From: Brachyhypopomus gauderio | Taxonomy: Eukaryota; Chordata; Actinopteri; Gymnotiformes; Hypopomidae | Assembly: GCF_052324685.1 (NCBI RefSeq) | Contig: NC_135218.1 | Span: 15,595,858 to 15,659,857 of the forward strand | DNA length: 64,000 bases | Reading direction: 5' to 3' | In this document: positions 1 to 13,696 of the stretch, in pieces | Layout of the letters: every line of letters begins with the position of its first letter | How positions within the stretch are numbered: the first letter of the stretch is position 1 | The notes under the pieces: generated by a model | The model's database searches: none | Told to the model about the DNA's origin: nothing | Seen by the model: the letters and a program-made list of their open reading frames with translations, nothing else | Made by a program: the position numbers and the translations under genes

Positions 1-185
1 AAAGGCCCAAAAAGATTAAATCACCAAAAAATGTAAAAGGGAAGAAAAGGTAGAATACAGAGCCAACAGGGAGAAAAGAATAAGAAATCCTGATACACAG
101 AGATCTATAAAAGAAGACCACATAGAATAAAAAGATTGCTTCCATGCATACAGAGATAAGAGAGATAAAGAGCAGGAGACTAAAA

Positions 186-245
186 ACAGAGAGAAAGAGA
201 GAACGAGAACGAAAGAGAAAGAGAGCGAGAGAGAGAGAGAGGAAG
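186..245. repeat. Purine-rich (GA)n-like simple repeat
   Basis: An impure run of GA, GAAA and GAAC units on the plus strand. It sits in the inferred ror1 intron and no function is implied. Confidence 0.8.
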
Positions 246-2685
246 AAAGCTGCTCAAAGCTTCCTAGGAACCATATCAAACAGATTTGCTATGACCTATA
301 TATGCAAAGCCCCCACTGCCTGATGCAGCAGAACTCGGCAAACACAGCCATTCTTGTGAAGATCATACACACGGTCCTGATGAGGGCTGGCGATAAAGAA
401 ACTGTGTTCCAGGGCACTCTGCTTCACCCTCAGCCTCTTATCTGCAAACCATCACCCACCACCTGCATTCAGCATGCCTGCCTTTGACAGACAGCTGGCA
501 CCTCCCCCAACATGCCCACCAGTCAGCCAACCGAAGGCCTCTTTTGTCCCCTTTGAGCCCCAGGATCGACATCCACAGAAGGGGGCCGACTAACAAGGCG
601 AGCCCAGAGGAGATGCCATGGAGCGGGGCAGAATGTCAACAATAAAAGCCCTCCTGTGGAGTTGAGTGGGAGTAGAATCCACAGATGAATAACCTCGAGC
701 CCCTGCAGTATGCAAAAAGGGCGGAAAGTTCACATATGCTCACAAATACATATGCAGATCTTATGTTAAAATCCAATCCATACTTTCTCCACAGAGATTG
801 TCCTTCCTAAAATACTACTACTGATTAGTTTATTCCATTTGTTTTCAATCATGGTATCCTAAAGGCACTATGAGACAACAGTCTGTTTTCTTTTTGCCCG
901 CCCTAAGGGAGTTTGAGTGAGGGGTATGTAGACGACCCAGACAACACAAACAGTGTCTCTCCCTAAATATGGCTCTCTTGACAGGGCTGACCACTGCACG
1001 AGATGGAGCATGGCAGGCTGAGGCTGAACTTGAAGAGCTTTTAGTTCCTCTAGAAGAGTTAAACATGAACATAGGAATGACTGTAGACGAATTATTTGTG
1101 TTATAAGATGGTAACAGTAACTTACAGAAAAGAAAGAACCAGATAACACGAGCCCAAAGAAAACAGGTCATTTAGAGTTAGATTCAGAGTTCTGGATTTC
1201 CTATTTCACATTATATGTGGACAAGTTATTAATTAGGAGGTCAATTACTTACATCAGAACCAACACAAACATTATATGAAAAGTACTTCAGCATTTGATT
1301 TTTTACACTGCACAAAAATACCCAGCTATTCAACTTGTTTAAGGCTTTGCAAAGAGAAGTTTGTTAATTTTTCCTGTTGACTTTAACTGGGAATGAGCTG
1401 ACAGAGTTACTCCTGTGGTCCAAACTCAGAACACAGACAGGACACCTCCATATAAAAAGACTTTTATTAAAAAACTCTGCTGTAGGAAACCTGATTTCTT
1501 TTTTACTTTTGAATACTATCGTCACACCATTTTTTTAAATCCATGCTTCATCTATTCAGGATAAACTACTAAAGTTCAGCCTAGAACAAAGGTGTGATTT
1601 AAAAGATGTTTGAAAAAGAAAAAAACAGGCCTAACAAAATCTCATAAAGATAAAACTCAAGAGGCTGAACCTCAAGGCCAAAGCTGAGTGTACTTTAACC
1701 GGATAACCCTTCTGAGACAGCCAGTCATTGCGGACTACATATCTGCAACTTCATAAGGTACGTAATGCATAAATCATAAAAGTGCCATGCATCATCCTAA
1801 GCAATATAAGTATAATTGAGATACAGTACATTGTTCAACTGTGCGCGTTCCCTCCCCCTGGTCCCAGGAGGGCGGGGCCTCAGAACCACTACAGCTGCAG
1901 TACTGCAACTTCTCCAAAAGCATCTCTCTCCACTTCTACACAAGCCCCTTTGTCAAGCCTCCACAGTCAAGCTAAATGTTGCAAACCCCTCACAGTAGTG
2001 TTTTCTATAGGCAGCAGAGCAAGGAGTTACGGTGGGAGTAACTGACCTCAGAACTGGATTAGGCTAAAGACCTGGCGGAGGGCAACAGGATGGCAGTGTA
2101 TCCCACTGACACATGTCAGAGGTGAGTCACTGAGGGGCTGGCGAGGGGTGTTGACAGAAGAAGCACATTGTACACCACACAGGAGTGGTGAAGAAAGCCA
2201 TTTCAGTGCTAATGTACAAGTGTGGGAAGGATATCAACATTACTGTACATGACAGGGAGAATTTTCCTGAGAGTTCACAGAGTGGAAATTAACACACAAT
2301 CACACACATGTATATAAATATACACATTGCACTGTGGTGAGCTAAATGAACATGTACATAAATGACCACAATCCATGGTCATAACCTAAGCACGGATTAT
2401 GTATTATCAAAGGTTTCCCACATGTTTTCTTGGATGGGTTCATGGTTTACACAAGGTGGCCACTTTCATTAGGCAAATGCCAGCCCACTTAATCCTTAGG
2501 CCCCCTGTGGACATAAACAGAAGATATTCCCAGCCAAGTTATACGTAGTCATGGAAAAGTCATTTATACAGAACAAGACCCCAGGCAAGGTCCTACAAAG
2601 CCACTCCAAATCTTTTTAATCCTAGGTCACACATAATACCATTATAATTCTAGAATTAATCCTAGTAAAAGTAAAATATCACAAG

Positions 2686-3138
2686 AAGTGGTGTGAAGTA
2701 TAGTATAATCATTTAAGTGGTGTGAAGTTTAGTCATTTAAGTGGTGTGAAGTATAGTTATATAAGTGGTGTGAAGTATAGTTATATAAGTGGTGTGAAGT
2801 ATAGTTATATAAGTGGTGTGAAGTATAGAATAGTCATTTAAGTGGTGTGAAGTATAGTATAGTCATTTAAGTGGTGTTAACTATAGTTGTTTAAGTGGTG
2901 TTAACTATAGTTGTTTAAGTGGTGTGAAGTATAGTATAGTCATTTAAGTGGTGTTAACTATAGTTGTTTAAGTGGTGTTAACTATAGTTGTTTAAGTGGT
3001 GTGAAGTATAGTATAGTCATTTAAGTGGTGTTAACTATAGTTGTTTAAGTGGTGTTAACTATAGTTGTTTAAGTGGTGTGAAGTATAGTATAGTCATTTA
3101 AGTGGTATTAACTATAGTTGTTTAAGTGGTGTGAAGTA
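2686..3138. repeat. 24/29-bp minisatellite with higher-order structure
   Basis: About 17.5 tandem units all begin AAGTGGTG. Two lengths alternate: 24 bp (body ending ATAGTTATAT or ATAGTTGTTT) and 29 bp (body ending TATAGTCATTT). From 2840 the array is ordered as 29+24+24, giving a 77-bp higher-order unit at 2840-2916, 2917-2993 and 2994-3070, with a partial fourth at 3071-3123. The first part (2686-2839) is built mostly of simple GTGAAG-type units, so the array has two domains with different homogenisation histories. Confidence 0.95.
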
Positions 3139-3149
3139 ACCTTTAAATG

Positions 3150-3385
3150 CAGCACCTCTGAGCATGCGTATTCACAGTGGCCGAGCCAAAGTGGGGGGGC
3201 AGGGGTGGCCACCCCCAACAGAGCTCTTGCCACCCCTAGTGCCACCCCACTGGAAATGGTCATTTTAAGAGAAAATACGTGTTTCCTTTTGTTCATCATT
3301 TGTATATGGACCCCTCTGATAAAGCCTTGCTCACCCTTTGGCCACCCCTTGAAAAAAAGTCTAGCTCCACCACTGCGTAATCATC
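3150..3385. mobile_element. Transposon remnant of unassigned family
   Basis: Contains GGCCACCCCCAAC, GCCACCCCTAGTGCCACCCC, GGCCACCCCTTG and CTAGCTCCACCACTGCG. Short GCCACCCC-rich blocks ending in a 'tagctccaccactg' motif are familiar from interspersed fish transposon ends. I see no coding part or clear terminal repeats, so the family is not assigned. It directly abuts the end of the minisatellite. Confidence 0.45.
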
Positions 3386-3842
3386 ACCATTTCAGACACC
3401 AAGTGAAGAAAATCCCTTAACGTGCTGGTGTAGCTGAGGGTGGGGGTGGGGTTCTGAGTTTGAAACACAGAACACTGGTTGACTGGTCCAAATGTTTAAT
3501 AATAGGGGGTGTACAAAACACACATACACTACAGATGGTGTAAGACTAAAAGAGTGTTGCATTCTAACTGCACTGCAATGACGTTTATGAAAGGTCAAAA
3601 AGTTGCAGATGTCTCGTTTTGTATAATTCAGTTTTTTTTACTGCTGCTATGGTGAGAAACAGAACTAATCCACCAATCAGAACCATGCATTTCTTTCAGC
3701 TGCTGCATGAAAGTTATAGCCAGCAATCTGCACTAGTGATGAATTCTGCTCTTCAGTTCAGTCCAACAAAGAAGTGAAAAACAACAGAATGTACTTCCTG
3801 TCTCTGCTGATATTTCCTAATCTGGCTAGATTGGTTGGAGGT

Positions 3843-3905
3843 AGGTCATGATTGCTTGTTATTAGGTCATGACTGTTTGTTATTAGGTCCTGATTGGTTG
3901 ATTGA
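3843..3905. repeat. Three tandem 21-bp units
   Basis: Units start AGGTCATGATTG, AGGTCATGACTG and AGGTCCTGATTG at 3843, 3864 and 3885, followed by a further AGGTCATG at about 3910. This is a short diverged minisatellite. Confidence 0.8.
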
Positions 3906-6900
3906 TGGTAGGTCATGCCTTAAATAATGAAATGACACATTCTGTTCCTAATAACGTTTCATACTACATTGCACTTGTCAGTTATGATTTTAGATGCAGA
4001 TTTCATGTTGTATCTTCCTCACACCCTCAATGTTTGCCTGGCAATGCCTATCAGTGCCTTAATGATAACAGTAACACTAATCTCCTGACCAGACACATGC
4101 TGAAAGACCTAGTACAAGCTACAAGCACACACACAGGCATACGCTGAAATGTATGGCCACAGAATGTCCAAAACAGGAGAACACTGGTGACTGGCTCATG
4201 CTTGCTGTATACTTACGATCCATATGCTCCAACCACACCGCAAACCCACTCAAATCAACTCTCCCTCCCATCCCTTTATCTCTATCTCTGGTTTACACAT
4301 CGATGATGGAATATAGAGCACATGTCTAAGTATACTGCTTACTGTGCAGTAAGAAAGTAATTCAGTTAGTTACATTCAAAGCCATGCACAGACAGACATA
4401 CACACAGCTAAGTTGAATGCACCATATGCATGACTTTGATTGACTGCCTCATATAGTAATCAATTAATCTTATCAAGACTACAGAAATGACGAACAGGAG
4501 GTTTAACTCTCACGTTAACATAATCTCTTTGGTATAATTTACTGGCTGTGTGGTATAGGCCCCCTATCACACTGAGTCCACATTTCTACACCCTGTAGTA
4601 AAAAAAGGAAGAGAATCCTTTAAGGACTTAAATAATGACAACAGAATCTCCTTTGGTTGAAGATGTTTTGGAACTACAGGAACTCTTGTCAATTCTATTT
4701 TCAGCTAGTTTTTTATCACCGGAGATAGGGACTCTTGAGGCACTGCTCAGGCTGCTTGGGGAGTGTGCTTGTCAAGTGTCTTAAATGTGTATGAAGTCTT
4801 TGTTATCTATCACACCTCCAGAGAGGCTGGGATTCTTCAGTGAATCAAGCAGAGACATGGGCTTGTAAGTGGACCGAGCATAGACACGTGCATTCCTGAA
4901 GGACACATTCATCCTGACTAAACCTCCAGGAAGCGGCAGAGAGAGGGGAACCCACAGCCTTGGAGGGCTGGTTTAAACCAGAATTCTGAAAGTCATGTGT
5001 GTGGTGGAAGAAACGCTCCATGATCTGAGGTGTGGAAGGCATGCCGTGACTGGCCAAAGTGCTGGACATAAATCCCAAGAATCTGGTCTCATAAGCCAAA
5101 CTAATCTAATTTAAGATCAATCTAAATAATTTAGGTTCCAATGATTAGACTTCCAGTAGTCAAATGCTATGCACTATTCAATTACTGCATTTTTAGAAAT
5201 GTGTATTAGTCAGTAGAAGATCTTGAGGTAATAGTTCCAAAGAGACCAGTGCAACAGGAGAGTTTTTGTCTCATGCTTGACACATTATCTCAAATATAAA
5301 AAGAAATGAACCAGAACAGAAAGCTTCCTTTATGGTGCCTTGGCCCAAAAGCTGTTAGAGATCAGAATAACATTATTCTACGTCTTAACAGCAGAAGCTG
5401 GATGGCTGACAGAAAGGCTGTAAAACACATCGACACATGTCTGCCAGTGTCTTCTTTCATGATTGACCAAAAACTACATGTATTCACTGGTTAAATGTGT
5501 ACTGAATCCTCAGTGACCAAACTAGAATGGAATAGTATCTCAGCTACCACTGAACACATGTGTAAACACTTGAACCACTGTCAAGTCTTTCCCAGTCTGC
5601 TGGCTGTTGGTATGCTGGCCTGTCCCTTTCCTTGATCTGAAGCGCGGGTTAATAACTGTGAGCTTCCAGGGGACGTCAATTAATTTCACAGGTGGGAAAA
5701 GGGGGAGAGGGAAGGAAGAGAAATCCTCCCATCTGCTAAACGTAACACTAAACGCCTGGTTAAATCACAAACACAGATGGAGCCCCCTAAGTGTGGAATA
5801 GCCTGCCGGCAGACTACAGTACGTTGATGAATCAAGCAAATCAGCTATTTTAAACAGTTTGGGAAGACAGAGGAGTGATGGGTGTCTTTTAAAGACAGCG
5901 ATAACAGACATAATGTGTGTGTGTGTTTTCTGCTATCCCAGCACCTGCCTCCACTCAACCCTGAATGCCTCTGGCATGAGCTTCCTCTTTTCCTGGTGGT
6001 TTCAGACACCCCGTGGACCCCTGAGGTCTTTGGCCTCAGGGCCCCACCTACACCATGAAAGCAGAGGATTTGGCCCTTTGACAAACGATCCTTCATCAAA
6101 ACCTCTGCTCCCTCCGCCCATTTGTCTGTAGCTCGGTCACAGTCACCATCCTCTTTTATATGGGAGCGACCCCCTCAACCCCGGACCCGGCCCGCCGTCA
6201 TGCCAATCGAGTACTTCTCTGAGGTTGGGAGGGGTTCTCATGGCTACGAATGGAAACATGGGGTGCTTCTTTTCAAGACCCACCACAGGATGGACCAGAC
6301 TGGTTAAGGCCACTCCTCATTCCCCACAGGTCCTGAAGCGGGGCACGGTCCCGCATGCTTTCATTTCACCATCTCTCCCCTTCATGCTCCTCCATTACCA
6401 ACTTGCATGTATGTCTCTTATTTCCTGCAGGTGATAATCCCCGTCATTCTGCCATTGGTTGGTTTTAGAGTATGGGTTGTGTAATGGGCTGCACAGTGAA
6501 TGATAACTTGATAACTACTCCTGCATAATCGGGAGTCTTCCGCCAATTCATAGTTTTTTTCCTCTCATCTCTCACCTTGCGGTTCAGTCCATCTGTTCTG
6601 CGGCCCCCTGCAGGCCTCTCAACGTCACTGCGCTCCATTCTTTTGTCCACTTTTTGCTCCCACTTGGAAACGTTGACAGGGGACCTCCTTGTGCTCTCTG
6701 TGTTCTGGGTATAACCCACACCAGCTGGATTATTAAATCAGAGTTTTATAGAGTTTATAGAGTTTTGCAGAGCACAGAACACTGCATTTGTGAATATTTT
6801 GTCACATTGCCCAGCCATCTGAACAATCCAATGGCTGGTGCTAGCCCAAACCACATGCAGTCTACAGTATTTCATGCTTCTTTCTGCATGTTATAGATAT

Positions 6901-8370
6901 AAGGATTGTTACTGCAATAATATGTTAGGGTTTCAGACTCATCAACATACTTTATCAACACAATTTTGACAAAACCTGACAGGATTTGTGTAATTCAATA
7001 GCCAGATGATCCAAAATGCGGACATGTCTCTGATTTGGTAGACAACTGATCCTCAAATAATTCTGAAATTACCATTTCCTGTTCATGGAGGGGGAGACAG
7101 GGACACATAGAGGGTGAGTGTGTCCCCCAAAATCAAGGGAGATAGACAAGTGGTCAAATAAGCCTGTCTATGTCTTCTAGAGATCAGAGCAGGATTTCCA
7201 AAAGCACTGTAAAACCAAGTTCACTGTACAATGGTAGAGAGAGTATTACACAGAATACTCTCTCTCTCATTTAGGATCTTAACACTGTGATTCTGGGAAA
7301 TTGGGCCCACATCTTTTCTGGTGTAAACTGAACCATATTCAATATAACAACACATAGTTTCATATGAAAACATGTGGAAATCAAATCCTATAAGGGAGAA
7401 ACGCCCCCTCCTTTTTTTAGATTAACAATTTTAATTCTTATTTGCACCATGCATTGTGTTTCAACTCAGTAACTGATGTCAGTATCAGTTTCTCATTGTG
7501 AATATGATCTCAAATGTTCATTGTCCTTAGCTAAACAAGAAAAGAAAGCTATAAGTCACAAAATCATATTTAAAATAGGAATAAGGAATAAAGTGCCATT
7601 TCTTCCTGTTCTGTTATTTAAGGTGAGTTCACAGTTTCCAAGCTTTGATCTTTACAAATTACCTGGTTATTAAAAAGGCAGTGATATGATTAATTTTTTC
7701 CTTCTTAACCTGTATATTCAGTTTTGGATGCATTACTACAAATTTTAACAGAGTGATTAAAGAATATGCACTCAAAAGTTAAAAATAACAGTGAACTGTG
7801 CTTCAAATTAATTGTTTTTGGCCACGCTTCCTCAGGGAGGGATGAAAATGGCTGTACCTTCCCAGAAATACATCTTCACAAGCTGCAGTCGCCAGAATAT
7901 TCGGCCTTGTTATCTTAGTGGGTTCTCCCCCTCCTCCTCCCTTCTCCCTCATTGTTTTTGGACAGTTTTTCAGAATGGGAGCAGACCTACACCACGAAAT
8001 AACATTAACCCTGGAGGGAGAGCTGCTGGACTAACATACCTACAGTCGCCGTAATTTGGAAGGATGCATAATATTTGCTCCACAGAAATGTGGGTCCATT
8101 GTTTCACTACGCTGAGTGAAGTCTGCTCGCTGGCCATATTCCCATGTGTGTATGTAAAAAGCTGGACGGAGAGGCCTCTGGCAGCGTGCCCTACACGCTT
8201 GCACACCTCAGCATCCAACGTGTACCACGCTCCCTTGGCCAACCCTCTGGAAAGAAAAGTGGATAATGAATTAAAGGGAAGCTGAAAGGCTGCGGTAGCC
8301 AGCCGACGTTCCCGGTGACACTGGCAGTCGGGAGGATTTTCCATCCTCTCCTTTACAGTTGGTGAAGGAG

Positions 8371-8423
8371 TCAGGAGGCAGGGGGCAGGGGGCAGGAGGC
8401 AGGAGCTAGGAGGCAGGAGGCAG
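8371..8423. repeat. 7-bp GGCAGGA/GGCAGGG minisatellite
   Basis: About seven near-tandem copies of a 7-mer, with one GGAGCTA variant. On the minus strand it encodes the Leu/Pro/Ser-rich stretch that makes a 180-codon chance frame look protein-like. Confidence 0.8.
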
Positions 8424-10499
8424 CTCCCTGCCCAGGCTGAGGAGAGCTGAGCCCAGCAGCTCTTGCAACAGCTGGAGGAGAGGGGGGCGCGGCCTGCACC
8501 CAGCCTCTCCAAAAATACATGGAGATGTTATCTGGTATATTTTACTACAGGAATCAAGAAAATTCAACTGCATCTCCAGGCCTGTTCCTTCACTTTCTCT
8601 TTTTACTCAGATTTTCTGTCATGGACTTGAGATCAAAGTGCAACGATGCTGCTGTCTCCCCAGATCTCGTTGACTAGCACAGCCAGATCCAACATGGACT
8701 CCAATGACCCATGTTCTCTTTTGTTATTGCACATACCCCAGCACTCCATGAAACCACTGCTAATTGCTTTCACGTTACAGAGCACCCAGGCAATCTTGAG
8801 GTCTGTCCAAGACCACCTTGAAGATGTGAAACTTTGTAAGCCACGCACCTGACTTCCACTTTGAGGAAACCGAAAAAGGCAAACATATTACTTAGTATTT
8901 TTGATTCTTTTTCAGGGGAAATAAAATGCTCAGCACACATACTGAGTGTTGACAGCAATAAAATGAAGAGGGTGGTTCACTGCCTGTTGAGAATGGATTA
9001 ATGCCATAATCTTTATGAAACAACCAGTGTGTCACTTCAAGAAAAGAAAGTAACAATTTAAAAAAGACAAAAGAAAGGATTTAAAAAAATATTTCTGTAA
9101 CAAGCATCATCAGGGAAAAAAAAGCCTAAAGAAATTTTAGAATTAGATTTGATCCTGCATTGCATGATTGAAACATAAATACAATGACAAATTACTTAAC
9201 CGTAGTCCCACAAGAAGTCCAGGATAACCATCAGACCCGCATCAAAGCAGTCTGCATCAAAGTGCAGCTTGCCTTGCCTCAAAGCAATTACCTACCAACA
9301 TTTGAGAACCACCCAGTCAAACACATGGTTAAAGCAGCACCGCACAGCTCAAATCTGGGCTCAGGTCTGTCCTGGAGGGCCGGACCACTGCACAGCTCAG
9401 CGTTGGTTCTCTTTTTTTTTGCATCCCAAGCATCACCACTGGGGAGTCCCTAGTGTAAAATACAGCAAACCCTTTAGGACACGTCATCCATGCCCTGGAC
9501 TGTTAGCTTAGTCTGCATGGAGCCTGTACTGTAATGTTGATGGCTCATGGGGGTTTAGCGTTTCATAATCCTGTGTGTTTCCAACTCGTTTACAATAATG
9601 CCTAAAACTCTGTGCAGTACCTGTTCATTAGGACCTTACTTGCTTCTTTCCCTTGGGTGGACAAACACAGACCACAGAAGACAAATACAAAAGCTTGGTC
9701 ATGTATTCCTAAAAATAATTACAGAAATGCTCAATTCGACATCACAGGGAGACATGCCAGCCACACTGGATACAGTACGGCTACAACAGAGTGACACAAT
9801 GTGCAGCCATCAGTTTAAAGAGGAGGATTTTAGTATGGCACGGCTTAATTTTTACATTTCATGGAAAGATATGCTGATTGTTAATATCAGCAAATTCACA
9901 CTGAACTAATCAAAGAGACATGTTACGCAGAAATGTTCTGCTCCACTATAAAGGACACAACTTCACTAAATGTATAATTGCAGCAAAATATCAAAGATGC
10001 CGAAAATCAAAACAGCTGACAGACATTCATATTCATAAGACCGCGATGCCTTGATGGCCTCTGAGTATGGATGTGCTATAATACAGCAGATAATGTGCCT
10101 CCCACTTGAAACCAGCAGAGTAGCAGTGCATGTAAGGAAAAGTCTGAATCTCATACCAGGCCACATATCCCACTGGTTATAAACCTCTATGCAACCGAAG
10201 GGCATGTTCATATGTTACTCTCCTTCAACTAATTAAATCAATATCCATAACTAAGAAGAAAAACCATAATGCAATGGGAAAAATAAAGATTGGGAGGTGT
10301 TTGCAGGACAACTGAGCCTTGATCAAAAATGTCCTGTTTCCAAGCATAATGAAATCAGGAAAGGAAAGACACGTGGATCTGGTCAAACGTGCTATTGAAT
10401 TTTCAGCAGAATATTAGGACCAGGGAGAGAAATAGAACAAAAACAAAGCAGAGTGAAAATCTGTCCCTGATGTTCTTGGTAAAAAGACGGGAACTATTG

Positions 10500-10680
10500 T
10501 CATGACCCCTGCTGCGTCCTCATGTGGGGAGCTCCTCCCCAACTACAACCCCCAGAATGCTGGACTGAGCACAAAAGCCAATCACAGAGCATTCCAACAT
10601 CCCTCATCACCTGACTATTAACTTCACCTGTTTTCTATTTAATTTTGCCTATATAATGTCATGCCTGTCATGACTTCTTT
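10500..10680. mobile_element. Probable interspersed repeat carrying a ZNF143-like site
   Basis: The segment begins TGTCATGACCCCTGCTGCG and contains ACTACAACCCCCAGAATGC (10542-10560), close to the known ZNF143/Staf binding consensus (ACTACAATTCCCAGAATGC). I suspect a transposon because similar text recurs in fish repeats as I know them. No ends or target duplication could be set. Confidence 0.35.
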
Positions 10681-12175
10681 GCAAAGTACTGCCACTTACT
10701 TGGTTTGTACATACCAAGCACTTCTCTGATCCCTTTATTCTGGCTATTACCTGTATTTGTTATATTTGTTAGTCTACGTATTTCTGACTACTCTAATGCT
10801 GTCCCTGTGTTGTTAGCATTTGCCCCGATACTAACCTTTTCCTGTTACTTGACTCCAACTACAGTGTTTTTTGTAACACCATCCTCAATCGTCTTACTTG
10901 TTGGAGTCCTTTACAACTATATCAAAACAAAAAAGTATTTCGGTAATACTACTACTAAACAGGAGAAGTGTTTTGTTACTCTACATCAGTAACAAAAAGA
11001 AGCAAAACAAAAGCAAAACAAAATGTTTGACATTTTTGGTCTAAAATTGACTCACTTATTTCTCCCTCTTGAATTATAAAACTGATTATCTGTTATGTGC
11101 CTGACTGACACATAACCAAAGGTACAGCACAGCTAACTGTGAATCCACCAAGAACTCTTCGGGCTCTTCCTAGTCTCCTTGTTTGGCATTTCCTGTGTCT
11201 CTAGTTCACTTCTCTTCTCTGTTCCCCTCTTCTTATTCCTTGCCTTGTGATTAAATCACTTTTCCCTGTGAAGGGAACCAGGTCCACTGAAGGTACTGAC
11301 TCATGACAACCTCATGACTGATTGCCCTCTGCCCTCATCCTCCGCCTCTGAAACGATGGGCAATGACTGGGGTTAAATCGATGCTCGCAGAGAGAGCGAC
11401 ACCAGGGTTAAAGATGCCAATAAATTAAAAGTTACACTTGAGCTTTGTCCAAGGTGCATCCGGGAAAAAAGTGTATAAAAAATCATGCAAAGTTCGACAA
11501 ACATCCAAAAAGTGGAAATGAACAGTGGGAACCTGATTCAAACAGGTAAACTATTTTCTCCTCAACACTCTGAGGTTTTGATCCACCTCTCAAAGATTCC
11601 ACTGGGACCGAGAAACGTTCCACATACTGCCAAAGATCAGTTCCATCTTGAGATGAAAGATGAGATTTCTTGTTTCTGTGAGCAAACACACAAACTAGAA
11701 GTGCTATATTTCATCAAGGTGGAAAATGAATTTGAAGAGGGAACTCTGGTGTAATGGAATTCATGGCTGTTGCTTGTCGGTGGTGAGAAAATAACTGTGG
11801 TTTAATAGAAAGAGAAGAATGTCTGAAACTGATTTTTTTCCCCCAGTTGGACCATCTCTACAGAGCAACACTTCCTACCACTGCCTGGTTGTCTTGACTG
11901 CAGACAGGCTGGCAGTCCAGAGGATCAGGGTTAGTGAAAGCTTCCTCCCCTTCTTTAGGTCTGCGTCTGTAGGAAAAGGACCCAATGTTGCAGTCTTTGC
12001 CTTCCAGTTTGCACACAGCAGGGCTCGGACCCGCTCGGTCGCTGTGGTTCGCTTGGCATCCGATCACAAAGCATTAGGAAAGTGACGCTTTTTTATTTTA
12101 GCATTCCATGGTCAGTGCGGTTGGGTAAGTCGTCTTTGCCCTGCTGCAGCGAGAGAGGCATGAAGGCCATGGAAT

Positions 12176-12233
12176 GGAATGAGACTTGGAGAGATGGAAT
12201 GAGACACAGAGATGGAATGAGACATGGAGAGAT
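12176..12233. repeat. 18-20 bp tandem repeat, three units
   Basis: Units read GGAATGAGACTTGGAGAGAT, GGAATGAGACACAGAGAT and GGAATGAGACATGGAGAGAT, followed by a diverged GGACTGAG. A short local duplication in the inferred intron. Confidence 0.8.
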
Positions 12234-13628
12234 GGACTGAGCATGAAGGGAGAAAAATGACAAAACGTAAGACAGACAAACTGAATGTAATATGATGCAT
12301 ATTCTAACGGCCCGGTTCAAGCTCCCCGCCTGAACTCTGCCACCAGCTCTCTTCCTTTACCACTCATCCCCAGGGAAAAGCAGAACACACTGTGGCTTGT
12401 GCTTAATTGTAAAGCCACTGATAGTGACACCTGCACAAAGGCCAAAACCTAAACAAACAGCAGTGTGAAATTGCCATGCTTGCCTGTAGTGTGCAGAGTT
12501 ACAGCTCGTGAAATGGCAGACATCTTGACATCGGCATTGTCCCTTTGGCCCTCCGGCTGACGCTCAACCCAAACTGAGTAGATCACATGACTCTGGGTCC
12601 CACGCAACACTCCTGGCACACTATGAGCATACACACTCAAGTTTTGCACACGCACTCACACAACTGAAAGTATTTCAGGACAAATAAATGAATAAACAAT
12701 CATGGAGAATATGATATGGAAAGACTGCAATTCCTCTCTCAAATCATATTCTGATCGTGACAACAGTTGCAGTTTGGGAGAATTCGAGCATCATCTTGAG
12801 AATATGTTGATTTTGTTTTGCATTGCATTACTGACAGTATTCTGGTATGGAAATGTCAGTGTTCCTTCTGCCGTTACATGATACTGTAAAATGTGGTCAG
12901 TGCTGCAAACAGTGTGGATCAAGACTCTGATTCAAGAAACATAAAAACACAAAACAGTGGGACAAAACGAAGAGTTTTCCCAGTCCCCTTAAGTTAACAT
13001 CACAGTGGCTTGTTAATCCAGTGCCTTTGTACTACATCGGTTTGACGGAGTTAATCTTCAAAGGTGAGCTTATTGGACTTTCTGTTCCTTCAGTCTACAA
13101 CCAGATTAAGGTTTCTATAGATACTCATAGTAATTACTTGACAATAGGTCGAAAACATTCAAACATACTTAATGAACTCTTGCAAGCATGCAAGAACTCT
13201 AATGAGGCAGGCCCTTAATTAAGCTGTATAAATTGAACAGACCTGTGCAAGCAAAGAAACAGGCTTAGGCCTTCTGATTCACTCCATATACATTGAAAGG
13301 AACCTTAAAAAGGAGGTGGTGCATGTGTGCTGTTGTTTTAGCAGAAGTTCTGCAGGGACATAGCCCTGCACACCTGAGATTTCCCCCAGCCCTAACACAC
13401 CTGACACAACTCAACAGCCATTACATGAAGCCCTTCAAGAGTTCAGGAGGAACTTGTAGTAGAGCACAGGAACACTAAACTGAACACTAAAAAAATAATT
13501 AGATTGCCATTAGATGCCTGTTTATGAATGAATGAAAAGTTACAACATCCCCCATACATGCATAGACAAATCCGCCTGCATACACATACACAGACAAGGT
13601 GATAGACATGGTGAAAGTTAGACAGACA

Positions 13629-13630
<2 letters not shown>

Positions 13631-13695
<65 letters not shown>

Positions 13696-13696
13696 A
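13631..13696. repeat. Compound (CT)n(CA)n microsatellite
   Basis: About 40 bp of uninterrupted CT passes directly into about 26 bp of CA. Confidence 0.95.

Noticed and set aside
2686..3138. CRISPR-like regular repeat
   Set aside because: Units are contiguous with no unique spacers, and the context is a vertebrate intron; it is a minisatellite.
7237..7266. 12-bp inverted repeat AGAGAGAGTATT / AATACTCTCTCT with a 6-bp loop
   Set aside because: Half of each arm is GA/CT simple sequence; likely chance, and a terminator makes no sense in this eukaryotic context.
7970..8512. 180-codon minus-strand open frame in the inferred ror1 intron
   Set aside because: Its Leu/Pro/Ser-rich part is the 7-bp GGCAGGA minisatellite read in frame; no domain and no clear splice or poly(A) context.
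9350..9410. Fragment TGTCCTGGAGGGCCGG resembling a fish repeat
   Set aside because: Too short and diverged to assign to a family by eye.
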